From Paenibacillus sp. BK033 (GTDB lineage Bacteria; Bacillota; Bacilli; Paenibacillales; Paenibacillaceae), in assembly GCF_004345425.1 (NCBI RefSeq), contig NZ_SLVP01000011.1:1-64000 (forward strand): DNA of 64,000 nucleotides, in the 5' to 3' direction. Position 1 is the first letter of the stretch; each line of letters begins with the position of its first letter. The notes beneath the pieces were generated by a model. It saw nothing but the letters and a program-made list of their open reading frames with translations, was not told the origin of the DNA and did not search any database. Made by a program: the position numbers and the translations under genes. Shown one piece after another: positions 34,092 to 44,135 of this stretch.

Positions 34092-35892
34092 GTAAATTCC
34101 CTCCCAACGGTATGGAAAATGTGATGCGGGTACCGGATCCCGGCGGGCATTCCAGCTTTAGCCCGAACCCTTCTCCGTAGGTCAGAATAAGGCGCTGATG
34201 TACGTTGCGGAGTCCGATCCGATGCTCCTCCGCATCTTCCATATCCAGAAAGGAATGCTCGATTTCCCGCATTTTATCCTCCGGTATGCCGCACCCGTTA
34301 TCCTCCACCGCAATCACTACCCGATCCGACTCCACACGCGCATCGATGATTACGATTCCGCTCTCTTCAACCTCCTCCAGCCCGTGCACCACGGCATTCT
34401 CTACAAGAGGCTGAACAATGAGCGGCGGAATCTCCACTTTCATTGCCGAAGGATCCAGATGAAGCCTGTAAGTCAAACGTTCGTCTTCGAAACGGAATTT
34501 CTGAAGCTCCAAATAGGAGCGTACATTATCAAGCTCTTCCTGGAGCCGGATCTTGCGATCTCCGATTTCAATGCTGCGCCTCATCAGTTTCCCCAGGAGA
34601 TGCACCACATTGGAAATTTCCGCATCTCCCTTCACAAACGCTTTCATTCGAATGGACTCCAGCGCATTAAACAGAAAATGCGGGTTGATTTGGCTCGCCA
34701 TCATCTTCAGCTTGATGTCGCGCTGCCGCAGCTCCAGCAAGTTTTTGTGCACATGGGACTCTCTCACCTCTTCCATCAGGCTCCGGATGCTGGCAAGCAT
34801 ATGGTTGAACTGTCTGGATAAGGCGCCAATCTCATCGTTTCCGTCCACATCCAACTGTACGTTCAGATTCCCCATGGATACTTTGTTCAACACCTTATTA
34901 AGCAGAAGCAATCTGCGGGACAAGAAGGAGGAGGTGATGTAGATGAGAACGATCGCGAGGAACAAACTGGCCGCAATAATGGTAAACCCCAGCCTGCTGA
35001 CCTTGTTTGCGTCGCTGACGATACTGTCGATCGGAAAGACCGAAACGACTTTGAGCCCGTTCCGGCTGTATGGCGGAATCACCTCCTCCACCACAATTTT
35101 CGAGTGTTTTCCCTCGTATTTAAACTCGTAGGCTCCAGCCGGTTTATCGCTCAAATCCTTGGCGAAATCCATGCTGTCGATATTCCGGCCGACCCACTGC
35201 GGGTATTTGGCGGCGACTATTAGGCCCTGGGAATCGAAAATCATCGTATCGAACGGTTCCTGGCTTAGAAGCCCATTCAATTCATTCTGATCCAGATCGA
35301 TGACCAGCACTCCGCGGGAACGGTAAAGCGGAAAATCAATTCTGCGAACGAGGCTGAGATACGGGCGATTTTCCTTCGTCTCGTCCGCGACGTAATGCCA
35401 AGCGATGGACGAACCGGGGTTGTTGAGCGCCTCCCGATACCATTCCGAGTTCTTGACAGACTCATCCGCGTTCAGAAAGTACCAGTTGCTGATCGGCATC
35501 GGGGGGTCCGTGTAGAAGCGAATGTTATAAATTTCCTTGTATAGCTGCACATAGTCCCGAAAATAGCGAAAATCCCAATAGGCCGTAACCAGTTCGAAAG
35601 TGGTCTCATAGTGGGAATTGACCAAATTGGATAACCTGTCGTCGACTTGCAGGTTGTGCGATATTTCAATCGGCATCCGAAGAATGTCCGTTAGTTGCTT
35701 CTTGATCTTATCCACGTTGTTCATGGTTTGGTTCGTAGCCTGATCTAGTACATTCTGACGATAAGATACCGTCAAGATACTGCCCACGAGCAGTACCGGG
35801 ATGAACACCACGACCACGATGGAAATGATCAGCTTGTTCTTGAGCCGGATATTGTTCGTTTTCCTAACCGCGGCGAGGATCTTGCTTCCCAT
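34084..35892 (-). CDS. Sensor histidine kinase (YesM-like)
   Basis: 602 residues. TM1 at about 20-44, an extracellular sensor (45-300), TM2 at 301-325, HAMP (326-378), then the His_kinase domain with the phospho-acceptor H405 in QINPHFLFNALESIR and an ATPase with N-box PLVENAVVHGLEE and G-box DNGCGIP. This is the LytS/YesM class that pairs with AraC-type regulators at sugar importers. It starts at ATG 35892 behind AAAGGAGA, with a cre site upstream. Confidence 0.93.
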   Translation of the reverse strand: MGSKILAAVRKTNNIRLKNKLIISIVVVVFIPVLLVGSILTVSYRQNVLDQATNQTMNNVDKIKKQLTDILRMPIEISHNLQVDDRLSNLVNSHYETTFELVTAYWDFRYFRDYVQLYKEIYNIRFYTDPPMPISNWYFLNADESVKNSEWYREALNNPGSSIAWHYVADETKENRPYLSLVRRIDFPLYRSRGVLVIDLDQNELNGLLSQEPFDTMIFDSQGLIVAAKYPQWVGRNIDSMDFAKDLSDKPAGAYEFKYEGKHSKIVVEEVIPPYSRNGLKVVSVFPIDSIVSDANKVSRLGFTIIAASLFLAIVLIYITSSFLSRRLLLLNKVLNKVSMGNLNVQLDVDGNDEIGALSRQFNHMLASIRSLMEEVRESHVHKNLLELRQRDIKLKMMASQINPHFLFNALESIRMKAFVKGDAEISNVVHLLGKLMRRSIEIGDRKIRLQEELDNVRSYLELQKFRFEDERLTYRLHLDPSAMKVEIPPLIVQPLVENAVVHGLEEVEESGIVIIDARVESDRVVIAVEDNGCGIPEDKMREIEHSFLDMEDAEEHRIGLRNVHQRLILTYGEGFGLKLECPPGSGTRITFSIPLGGNLHV

Positions 35893-35926
35893 TTCAGGTC
35901 TCCTTTCGGATGCTTGAGGACTTCTT

Positions 35927-35940
35927 TGACAGCGCTTACA
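35927..35940. promoter_or_regulatory. cre site upstream of the two-component system
   Basis: TGACAGCGCTTACA matches the cre consensus with one mismatch. It lies 35 bases ahead of the sensor kinase start, so glucose repression of the sensor operon is likely. The rest of 35941-36177 shows no gene. Confidence 0.6.
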
Positions 35941-36177
35941 ACAGAAATCTTACGAATGAGTCGAAACGATTATCCTATCAAAATTATACCTCATCACCAC
36001 TCTAATAAAAATTAAAATATCCCTGCCGACGGATTTGCCGTCCGCAATCACAACGTCCCTGTGAGAAAAATTCTATCGAAGTACTTCGAAGATGAAGGGC
36101 CGCGTTTCAGTGGTAGTTTTTATCGCCAATCAGAAAGCTAGTTTTCGAGTTTGAAAACTTATACTTTCCGATGCGGT

Positions 36178-36224
36178 AAAAAGCAAATTCCGCGGGCGCA
36201 ATAAGCTCACGGAATTTGTTTGCC
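36178..36224 (-). terminator. Terminator of the ten-gene operon
   Basis: GCAAATTCCG and CGGAATTTGTTTGC pair, with an A-run on the left that gives U residues on the minus strand. It lies about 50 bases after the GH29 stop codon. Confidence 0.7.
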
Positions 36225-36272
36225 ACAATAGACTTTATAAGTTTCCAAGGCTTGGTTGCTTGCCGGTCGGCT

Positions 36273-37556
36273 CTATTCTTGAGTTTCCAGCCTAACCACC
36301 GTATCGAGCGGTTCCCATTTCTCCTTCGGAACTCGAATTTCTAGCCCCCGCTCGTTCTGCAAGTAAGGAATCTCGGTGCCATCGAGCAACCGGCAGCGCG
36401 AGATTCGCTGTTCAAGCGGCAGCAGTCCGATGTGTTCGAATGCCTGCATGTCTTGCACATGTAAATAAAGATCATTTCCTCTTCGGGTCATCCCGTAGAT
36501 ATGATCAACCGGCTCGATCGGCCCCGCTGTCGTCCCATAGATGGCTTCGCCGTTCTTCCGCATAAACGCGCCGATTTGCTGGAGTCGTTCGACTTGGCTT
36601 GGGGGGATCTCTCCGTCCGGATTCGGAGCAACGTTCAGCAGCACATTGCCACCGCGGACGAAACAGTCAATCATAATCTTGATGATGTCTTCCAGCGGCA
36701 TTACCCGTTCTTGCGGATCATAGGACCAATGCGTGCCGATGGAGAAACATTTCTCCCAATCGATTGGAAGAATGTTCCCGGTGATGGCATGCGTGCCTTC
36801 GTCGCATTGAAAATCCCCGGTCCATCCGGATCGCGGATTGATCGCGCATGTCGGCTGATGGCGCCGAACCATCCCGTTCAACTTAACCGGCTCCCAGAAC
36901 CAGGCCGCATCGGCATCCGTTCCCGCATGCGCCAGCCATCCCCCATCATACCATAGAATATCGATTCGCCCGTACCGGGTGGTCAGCTCCTCGATCTGAG
37001 CGTAGCATTGCTTCTTCATCAGCGCCGCATTATCGGCAAGCTTCACTGGCTCGAAATAGCCCGGAAACCGCCAATCCATTGGCGAATAATACAAGCCGAC
37101 GCGCAGTCCTGCGTTCCGGAAGGCGTCCGTGTATTCTTTCACGAAATCGCGATTGGCCGCCGCGTGCATGCTGTCGAAGCGTCCGTAACTGCCAGGGCTG
37201 TCCCACAGCGCGAATCCGTCGTGATGGCGGGCGACCATGACGGAATAGCGCATGCCTGCATCCCTCGCAAGTTGCGCCATTCGCTCCGGTTTCCAATGCA
37301 GCGGGTTGAACCTGTCAGCCAGCTTCGCGTATTCGTCCGCGGGAATCTTCTCGTTGAACATAGCCCATTCGCCGCGTCCCAGAATCGAATAAAGTCCCCA
37401 GTGGAAGAACAGACCAAGCTTCGCATCGCGCCACCATTTCATATCCTCTTCACTCAGCTTTAGCTCCGGCGCTTTAACGCCGTCCAGGCTTTTGAGCTGG
37501 ATGCTGCTCTTCACCATGGACGCAAGCTCCGCGCCGCTTAGTTCTTTCATTACCAA
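36273..37556 (-). CDS. Alpha-L-fucosidase, glycoside hydrolase family 29
   Basis: 427 residues, cytoplasmic. WWRDAKLGLFFHWGLYSILG is the GH29 start motif, RHHDGFALWDS holds the active-site His pair, and WYDGGW carries the nucleophile (about D204). It has a short C-terminal beta-sandwich only. The start is TTG at 37556, seven bases after AAAGGAGGAG; an ATG at 37550 is too far from the site. It is the last gene of a ten-gene operon, 39 bases after a permease gene, so its fucosylated substrate is probably imported by that operon. Confidence 0.92.
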   Translation of the reverse strand: MVMKELSGAELASMVKSSIQLKSLDGVKAPELKLSEEDMKWWRDAKLGLFFHWGLYSILGRGEWAMFNEKIPADEYAKLADRFNPLHWKPERMAQLARDAGMRYSVMVARHHDGFALWDSPGSYGRFDSMHAAANRDFVKEYTDAFRNAGLRVGLYYSPMDWRFPGYFEPVKLADNAALMKKQCYAQIEELTTRYGRIDILWYDGGWLAHAGTDADAAWFWEPVKLNGMVRRHQPTCAINPRSGWTGDFQCDEGTHAITGNILPIDWEKCFSIGTHWSYDPQERVMPLEDIIKIMIDCFVRGGNVLLNVAPNPDGEIPPSQVERLQQIGAFMRKNGEAIYGTTAGPIEPVDHIYGMTRRGNDLYLHVQDMQAFEHIGLLPLEQRISRCRLLDGTEIPYLQNERGLEIRVPKEKWEPLDTVVRLETQE

Positions 37557-37595
37557 GCCGATTCTCCTCCTTTATTACGGAGTGCGTGACCGAAT

Positions 37596-38540
37596 TTAGC
37601 CGACAATGCCTGTGCGCTCGATTCCTTCAACGAAGTACCGCTGCACAAAGAAATAGCTCACAATAAGCGGCAGAATAGCGAGCAGAATGCCTGTATCCTG
37701 CACCATGCTTAAATAGAAAGGATCGGACTGGGAGGAACCTCCGCTAACAAGACTGTTTAAATTATGAGGCAAGGCAGCCAGCTGCACGGACATGACCTTG
37801 CCTGAAGTCAGATACGTTGTCGTGAAGAAGCTATCGTTCCATTGCCACACGAACGAAAAGAGCAGCACCGTAATAATCGCCGGGATCGCGTTCGGGAGCA
37901 TGATTCGGGAAAACGTCGTCCCGACCCCTGCGCCATCGATATAGGCGGCTTCCTCAACCTCTTTGGGAATTCCCCGGAAAAATTGCCTGAATATAAAAAT
38001 ATAAAGTCCCGCCTTCAGTGAACTGGCTGTCAAGGCTGTCAGGATGAACGGCCAGTAGGTATTCAGCAGATTGACGGATTTGCCCGTAAGCAATGGAATT
38101 AGCCCCATCAGCGTAAAATCCTTCAGGTTGAGATAAAGGGGAATGAGAATCGTCGAAGGCGGAACCAGTATGGTCAGAATGACTCCGGCAAACAGCAGAT
38201 TGCTTCCTTTGAATTTAAGCCGTGCAAATCCGTAACCGGCCAAAGCGCATGTTATCGCGGTAAGGATAGTAGTAGAGATCGACAGCGCAAAGGTATTGAC
38301 CAACGTGTCCCAGTAATCCATGATTGCGATCGCCTGCTTGAAATTATCCCAAGTAAAATGGAGGGGAACCCACACCACGATCGGCGAATATAGATCCTCC
38401 TTATCCTTAATCGCTGTCGAAATTTTTTGCAAGATCGGATATAAAATCAAAAACGAAAGTCCTGCAATCAATACGAGACGGATTAACGACCAAACCCACC
38501 TCTTCCAGGATTCTACAGATAGCAGTCGGGAATTGCGCAC
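37596..38540 (-). CDS. Carbohydrate ABC transporter permease (MalG-type)
   Basis: 314 residues with six membrane segments and the EAA loop EEAAYIDGAGVGTTFSRIML. The C-terminus ends QRYFVEGIERTGIVG. It starts at GTG 38540, behind GGGGGG at eight bases. It pairs with the permease gene 13 bases upstream (38554). No binding protein gene is directly attached to this pair; the two binding proteins of the operon lie 7 kb upstream. Confidence 0.92.
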   Translation of the reverse strand: MRNSRLLSVESWKRWVWSLIRLVLIAGLSFLILYPILQKISTAIKDKEDLYSPIVVWVPLHFTWDNFKQAIAIMDYWDTLVNTFALSISTTILTAITCALAGYGFARLKFKGSNLLFAGVILTILVPPSTILIPLYLNLKDFTLMGLIPLLTGKSVNLLNTYWPFILTALTASSLKAGLYIFIFRQFFRGIPKEVEEAAYIDGAGVGTTFSRIMLPNAIPAIITVLLFSFVWQWNDSFFTTTYLTSGKVMSVQLAALPHNLNSLVSGGSSQSDPFYLSMVQDTGILLAILPLIVSYFFVQRYFVEGIERTGIVG

Positions 38541-38553
38541 TCGTACATCCCCC

Positions 38554-39465
38554 CTAATCGTAATAAAAAACTTTCCTCGATATCAGATAGGTGCTTGCCA
38601 CCAAGATTAGGGCAACAGCCAGAAAGTAGATCGTTGCCATTGCCGAGCTGAGACCGAAATTAAAAGCGGAAAAACCGGTGTCTAGAATCAAGTCCGTTAT
38701 TTCGTTGGTGGAGACCGAATCTACTATGGTATAAATCACATTGACCAAAATAAGCGGACTAACCATCGGAAACGTAATCTTCCAGAAGGCCTCGTAGCCG
38801 GTTGCCCCTTCTATCTTGGAGGCTTCGTACAGCTGCGGCGAGATAGTCTGGATTCCCGCGAGGAAGATTAGAATCTGAACGCCGGATTGGCTGACAATCT
38901 GATAGATACGGTCAACCGAACCCGTGAGGTAATTGACGATCCATTCGTTAACCCCGGCTTGCAGCATCAGCTTCTCCAATTCAAAGCTCTGTAACGAATG
39001 TACGACCTTTGTCCCGGAACTTGCATCGTTTATCGCTTGCACCAGACTTGTGCTCTCCAGATTCATAATAACGCCCGACGCCAGAATGACGGGAAGGAAG
39101 AAGATTGCCCGGGCAGCGGATCTTCCGATGAATTTCTGGTTCAGCAGCACCGCCAGGAATAAACTGAATATGACGATCAGCGGAATATTGACCAAGATAT
39201 TTACGATCGACTCGATCAAAACGCGGTTAAAGCTTGTGTTTATCGTCAAAGCTTCCACGTAGTTTTTGAATCCAATGTATTTAACCGTGATCCCTTCCGA
39301 ATTGGCCGTTATCGAGCTGAAGCTGAATCGCAACGAACTCAATAAAGGCACAAAGAAAAAGAGAAAAAAGCCAAGCAGCCATGGCAAAACGTAAAGAAAA
39401 CCCCATTGTGCCTTTTTTTCCGCGTAAGACCTTTTCAACAGGCGAGGTTTAAGTATGGATTTCAT
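38554..39465 (-). CDS. Sugar ABC transporter permease (MalF-type)
   Basis: 303 residues, six membrane segments. The EAA loop reads EASKIEGATGYEAFWKITFP. Its start overlaps the stop of the DUF5696 gene by four bases (39462-39465), so the two are translationally coupled. It is the partner of the permease at 37596. Confidence 0.92.
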   Translation of the reverse strand: MKSILKPRLLKRSYAEKKAQWGFLYVLPWLLGFFLFFFVPLLSSLRFSFSSITANSEGITVKYIGFKNYVEALTINTSFNRVLIESIVNILVNIPLIVIFSLFLAVLLNQKFIGRSAARAIFFLPVILASGVIMNLESTSLVQAINDASSGTKVVHSLQSFELEKLMLQAGVNEWIVNYLTGSVDRIYQIVSQSGVQILIFLAGIQTISPQLYEASKIEGATGYEAFWKITFPMVSPLILVNVIYTIVDSVSTNEITDLILDTGFSAFNFGLSSAMATIYFLAVALILVASTYLISRKVFYYD

Positions 39466-42020
39466 TTTTGTACACCACCCATTACATAGCCTTCGGCTTC
39501 GACGTTTATGCCATCCGCCTGTACCATTGACCGATTGTAGTTCACAATGACATAGATACCGTTCTCGTAAACGGTTTTGAAGACGCCATCGCTTAACTTC
39601 TCGTGCGAAATCATCTTCCGGTTCTGCACATTGCCTAAGACTTCATTCACATTTCCATAGATCGTTGCAGCCTGGTCCAGCCATTGCTCGTAATTGACGG
39701 CGTACAAGTCGTCGTAGTCCGTATCCTTTACTTTAGAATTCGGTTCATGAATCCATTTGAAGTAAACGCCCGAGCCGTATTCCAGACACTTCAATATATA
39801 CTGGTTCATATTGGTGAAGCCCGACAGATTATAAGGCATGCCCGTATAGTCGATATATCCGCGAACGACCATTTGATAGAACGGAATTTCTTCGTCTTCA
39901 ATTTTGAGCCCGCTATTCGTCATCGGCGCATTCGTAATATCCGTCACGTATGGAAACGCATAGGCGTTGCCGCCACTGGCCATAATTTCGAGATTCCGTT
40001 CGCGAATCTTGGTCAGCGCCTCCTTCGATATCGTTTCGGACTCCGTTCGGTCGATCTGACGGTTTGTCCGATAGTCGGTATTTAACCGGCTGCCTAAATC
40101 CTGCAGCGATATCCCTTCAAGACGATAGCCATCCAGCTCGCTTAGCATGGAATCCACAACCTTCAGCATATGGCTCGGCGATACAACATAGGACGGAGCT
40201 TTGCTGCGGTCGCGCTTATTCAAGACCGGTTCAATCGGGTAGATCGCGGCAGGATCTCCCCTTAATGTTCTGGAAGCTGCCTTGGTCTCATCGAAGCCAT
40301 CGCTTGTACGCGCCTCTGCGATGTAGACGTCCGGAAAGAAGGAAAGTCCCTTGTCCCGAGCGAAGGCGATAAATTCCCGAAGCGCTTTGCTCCCTCCTAC
40401 AGCTCCGTCGACCGAGACATGATCCGGTACCTCATGATCAATTCCTTTATTAAACCAACCCGAATACTGAAGCTTAATATTTCGAATATTGCGGTTCTGC
40501 ACCTGATTTACGATATCCTCTGCCTGATTAAAGGTTGTAAGAGGCTCGAACGCCTTATAGGGAATGCCCACCGCATGCTTGTTTTTGGCGATGCTTCCGA
40601 TCAACTGCAAATAAAACGGAGCATCCCCTCCGGAATTCGAATCGCTCGCCGACTTCTGTTCGGGAAGTCCGTGCGTTTTGATCAAATACCGTTGATAGTA
40701 TTGTGCCATTCCGGAATAAGTAGCATCATCTCCGCTCAGGAAAGCGTAACGGATCGTAAAGTCCGATTTTGTCGGATTCTCTTGATACCTGGGCAAGGAA
40801 CGCGCCTGGCCGTTCGCGTCCAGGGAAACCTGGTCCTTATTGATCACATAAAAGCTTGGATAAATATAGTTATAGCCATTCACTCTGCCGCTTACATCCG
40901 CATTTACGCTTGCGACCGAATCGCCTTCTTCAATAATGCCGAGAAAGGCTCCATCCCTGCGAATCATTCCGAATACCGGCAATCTGGCTTTTTCTTCGCC
41001 TACGTCTTCTTTGATACCTTCCATCGTTAGATCGGATCCATAGATCCTTTGTTCGTATGACGAATAATTGATTTTGCCATTGTTGAAATGAATAAGCGCC
41101 CCGGACCCGTCCGGTACGAATAAGGCCCCTTCCGACTCCTCTCCTACTGCGCCGAAGAAACCAAGAACCGATACCGTGTTGATGGGATACTCGTCTGAGT
41201 AATGAATGCCGGAAGCCGGCACTTTGACCACGAGGCTATCGCCATCCAGGGTATACTCGATCGAGGCAAGGAATATACGCGGTTCGGGTTTGGTTTGCTC
41301 GAGATGAAACGCCTCGAGATCCTTCCGGAAATCTTCATCCGTATAGCCGGCAGCTTCGAATGCCTGGAGAGTCCGTTTCAGTTGAATCCCCGCCAGAGAT
41401 TCATTTCGCACATACACAGAAGGGTCAGTATCCTCTTGGTAGGCAATCATCAGCGCGCGCTGTCCCGTTTTATCCACTTTCCCCTTAAGTTCCTCCAAGC
41501 GCTCTTTCGTCAGCTTGCTTGGAATATCGTCAGCCGTTTTCTCGTCCGTTCCGAATTGATAAGTCACTTTGATGCCGTTAGGAATGCTGTCGAATCTGAA
41601 TTGCTTATGAATGACGCTATCCGTATAGGAGTTGACCGAACTGAGCTGGCCGAACGCGTTATTGAAATCGAGCTTCAATTGAGCGGATAGCAAATCCTTG
41701 TTAACTCCTGTTGCCAGATTATCGGATTCTCGCTCCGGCGGATTGCTGTACCATACTTCTCCGCTATTCTTATCGAGAACGGCGATAACTCCCGACTGAT
41801 CGTCTGCGAATAATTCCAGACGATTGTTTGCCGCAACGCCTTTCATGCCCGCGACTCGAGGATCCGTGAAGGAAACGGCCAAAGCCGTTCCCTTCACAAA
41901 TGCCGCTGCAACGGATCCATTAGCTTCCGTTTGTTTTTCAGAACCGGAGCCCGCACATCCCGCAGTCATTATTCCAAGCAGGAACAACAAAGTCAGCAAG
42001 GCATATCGTTTCACATTCAT
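39462..42020 (-). CDS. DUF5696 domain lipoprotein, glycosidase-like fold
   Basis: 852 residues. Lipoprotein signal with lipobox TAGC (Cys22). The N-terminal half is beta-rich and has short aromatic motifs (VLDKNSGEVWYSNP, FVPDGSGALIHFNNG) typical of DUF5696. The C-terminal half (about 460-800) has alternating strands and helices, with acidic residues at strand ends (LSFFPDVYIAEA, LEGISLQDLGSRLNTDY, LEIMASGGNAYAF), consistent with a TIM-barrel sugar-binding or hydrolytic domain. No catalytic pair can be assigned by eye. It is anchored outside the membrane and coupled by overlap to the permease gene behind it. It may process or present the substrate to the importer. Confidence 0.82.
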   Translation of the reverse strand: MNVKRYALLTLLFLLGIMTAGCAGSGSEKQTEANGSVAAAFVKGTALAVSFTDPRVAGMKGVAANNRLELFADDQSGVIAVLDKNSGEVWYSNPPERESDNLATGVNKDLLSAQLKLDFNNAFGQLSSVNSYTDSVIHKQFRFDSIPNGIKVTYQFGTDEKTADDIPSKLTKERLEELKGKVDKTGQRALMIAYQEDTDPSVYVRNESLAGIQLKRTLQAFEAAGYTDEDFRKDLEAFHLEQTKPEPRIFLASIEYTLDGDSLVVKVPASGIHYSDEYPINTVSVLGFFGAVGEESEGALFVPDGSGALIHFNNGKINYSSYEQRIYGSDLTMEGIKEDVGEEKARLPVFGMIRRDGAFLGIIEEGDSVASVNADVSGRVNGYNYIYPSFYVINKDQVSLDANGQARSLPRYQENPTKSDFTIRYAFLSGDDATYSGMAQYYQRYLIKTHGLPEQKSASDSNSGGDAPFYLQLIGSIAKNKHAVGIPYKAFEPLTTFNQAEDIVNQVQNRNIRNIKLQYSGWFNKGIDHEVPDHVSVDGAVGGSKALREFIAFARDKGLSFFPDVYIAEARTSDGFDETKAASRTLRGDPAAIYPIEPVLNKRDRSKAPSYVVSPSHMLKVVDSMLSELDGYRLEGISLQDLGSRLNTDYRTNRQIDRTESETISKEALTKIRERNLEIMASGGNAYAFPYVTDITNAPMTNSGLKIEDEEIPFYQMVVRGYIDYTGMPYNLSGFTNMNQYILKCLEYGSGVYFKWIHEPNSKVKDTDYDDLYAVNYEQWLDQAATIYGNVNEVLGNVQNRKMISHEKLSDGVFKTVYENGIYVIVNYNRSMVQADGINVEAEGYVMGGVQK

Positions 42021-42040
42021 GGCTGCGCATGCCTCCTTCC

Positions 42041-42676
42041 TTAGCTTCTCAGGTCAATTTCCTGGTAAATGGTTGTTACAAATGATGAGATTTGCTGAAT
42101 CAAGCTGAAGAAAAGCAAGCACAGGAACGCCAGAAACCCCATTGCGACAACCGATAACAAAAGGGTGCCTATGGTTTTTGAAGGCGTAAATTGTTGAACC
42201 GTCATATTCCCGACGAACAACAGATACAATGACCAAATGAGTGCGACGCTGTGCGAGAAATAGTAGAAGCTCGTTTCCTGCATCGAGATAACGTTGCTTA
42301 ACCAGATCCATGGAAACGGGATGATGACCATAGGAACGAAAGCAAAGCAGGTCGAAGTGAAGATTTCGACAAATTTCCCTTCCCCGTCCATCAAGGTCGT
42401 GAGCGACCAATTGGCCACGCACCAGAACAACACCGGAAGCAGTACGTACAGAACCTCCATCAGGCTGTTCATGTCAGCGGGATTGTAGATATGAACGAGG
42501 AATCCGCTGTACTCGGTGCTCATGATATTGGTGACGATCATGAGGAATAAGATCGAGAAGGAAACGATCAGATTGGTTTTTTTGTTCCATTCGTACTTCA
42601 AATCCCAATAGCCGTTAAACGGGTGCAGAATCAGATAGAATGGGTGTTTAAGCAGTTCACTGTTCCATTTCGGCAC
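42041..42676 (-). CDS. YIP1 family membrane protein
   Basis: 211 residues with five predicted membrane segments (about 33-52, 70-90, 105-130, 140-160, 170-200). The first part, HPFYLILHPFNGYWDLKYEW, resembles YIP1-domain proteins of Firmicutes. It starts at GTG 42676, about eight bases after GGGGG, and overlaps the preceding NHL gene by 20 bases. Function unknown; a role in anchoring or assembling the neighbouring transporter is only suggested by position. Confidence 0.78.
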   Translation of the reverse strand: MPKWNSELLKHPFYLILHPFNGYWDLKYEWNKKTNLIVSFSILFLMIVTNIMSTEYSGFLVHIYNPADMNSLMEVLYVLLPVLFWCVANWSLTTLMDGEGKFVEIFTSTCFAFVPMVIIPFPWIWLSNVISMQETSFYYFSHSVALIWSLYLLFVGNMTVQQFTPSKTIGTLLLSVVAMGFLAFLCLLFFSLIQQISSFVTTIYQEIDLRS

Positions 42677-44120
42677 GTTTCCTTCCCCCTTTCCATTGCC
42701 GGAGCTTCCTGAACGTGATTGCGCCGAGCGCGATCAAGACAATGCCGGTCATCGTCGCAGGGAAGTATTCGCGCAGCACTTCCTTGCGATAGAGCAGGAA
42801 TGCCTTCGAATAGTTCGGCTGATCCTTGCTTTGCTTAAAATAAATCATCGCCTCTGCATATTTCCCTTGCCGAAGCAGCGCTTTGCCGATTCCGGCATAG
42901 GCAAATTCCAGATTGGCGTTCATATTGATCGACTTCCGGAACCATGCGAAGGCCGCCTCTTCATCGCCCTTGTAGTAGCTTCGAACGGCTTCGTTGAGGG
43001 TCCGGCCGTATTCCGTTGTCTCGAATAAAGTAATTTCCCCGAGCCCCTTATCGAGAACGAGAAGTTGATCCCCTACACGCTCGATGGCTGTCGGCGCGTT
43101 GAATTCGCCCAGCCGGTTGCCCAGACCGCCGAATACATACATGAAATGCCCATCGCCGTTGTATGTGAAAATCCGTCCGCGCCTGGAATCAAGCACCGAA
43201 TAGATTTCGCTGTCCGCGACATCGATGTCAATCAGTCTCGTTCTCTCCTCCGATGACATAACGAGGTCGCCGCCCGGGCTGAAATACCCGGTTCGCCTCA
43301 AAATATCGTTCCCCTGGGCATTTAATTTCTTGATCGTTTCGCCATACCTGTCCCCGTTCGTCGCATAAATAAATCCTTCATCGTCAATATCCAGGTTCGT
43401 GAATTCCGTAGGAGTAAACTGGGCCATCTGACTCCGCTGGGCGCGGGTAGACAGCCGTTTCCACAACAGCTCGATCGGATCGACCCTTACGCGGTTCGCG
43501 CCAATGAACGCCGAAAAATCGCCATTAGCGTTAAACTCCATAAATCCGTCAAATACGCCGGCGGCCATGACATAGATCCGCTGCGCCTTATCGACAACAA
43601 CACGAGCAGGTTGGAACTGGAAATTCTCTTGAAAAAGCTCGGACTCAGGATTCTTGATAACCTTCACAAGCTTACCCTTCGAATCGAGATGGACAACTCT
43701 TTTATTTCCCGTATCAGCGACATAGATATTCTTGTCTTCGGTTACAAACAGGCCTTGCGGGCTCATAAACTTATCGGGCTCCCCGTTGTTATCGAAGGAA
43801 TCGATGATTCGATCCAGCTTGAAGCTCGCATCCATCACCACGATTCGATTATTGCCGGAGTCCAGCACATAAATTTGCTTGTCTGCCGTAACGTGTATAT
43901 CGTTCGGTTCCTTAAACGGTCCGACTCCCAGACTGTCGCCGTTCAGAAGGGCCGTTGCCCGATAGGCGGCAGGCGAGGCGACAGCGTCTCCCCAGTAGGA
44001 ATAATTATAGGATGCGGGAGTTTCTTCGGCATGAACGACCGCGCTCCCCATTCCAATGCTTAGCAAACAGATGAGCGTCGTGAGGACAAATGTCCTTGCT
44101 TTATATAGGCTGCTCAACAT
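42657..44120 (-). CDS. NHL-repeat and TPR membrane-anchored protein
   Basis: 487 residues: signal peptide (1-31, ending VVHAEE), a six-bladed NHL beta-propeller (about 60-365; repeats such as IYVLDSGNNRIVVMD, IYVADTGNKRVVHLD), two TPR-like helices (about 385-440: EAAFAWFRKSINMNANLEFA, KYAEAMIYFKQ), and a C-terminal membrane segment (456-474) with a basic tail. The propeller would sit outside the cell and the tail inside. NHL propellers bind protein, RNA or polysaccharide. In this operon, polysaccharide capture or scaffolding is plausible, but unproven. Confidence 0.85.
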   Translation of the reverse strand: MLSSLYKARTFVLTTLICLLSIGMGSAVVHAEETPASYNYSYWGDAVASPAAYRATALLNGDSLGVGPFKEPNDIHVTADKQIYVLDSGNNRIVVMDASFKLDRIIDSFDNNGEPDKFMSPQGLFVTEDKNIYVADTGNKRVVHLDSKGKLVKVIKNPESELFQENFQFQPARVVVDKAQRIYVMAAGVFDGFMEFNANGDFSAFIGANRVRVDPIELLWKRLSTRAQRSQMAQFTPTEFTNLDIDDEGFIYATNGDRYGETIKKLNAQGNDILRRTGYFSPGGDLVMSSEERTRLIDIDVADSEIYSVLDSRRGRIFTYNGDGHFMYVFGGLGNRLGEFNAPTAIERVGDQLLVLDKGLGEITLFETTEYGRTLNEAVRSYYKGDEEAAFAWFRKSINMNANLEFAYAGIGKALLRQGKYAEAMIYFKQSKDQPNYSKAFLLYRKEVLREYFPATMTGIVLIALGAITFRKLRQWKGGRKRAEMEQ

Positions 44121-44135
44121 CGCGTCTCATCCTTT

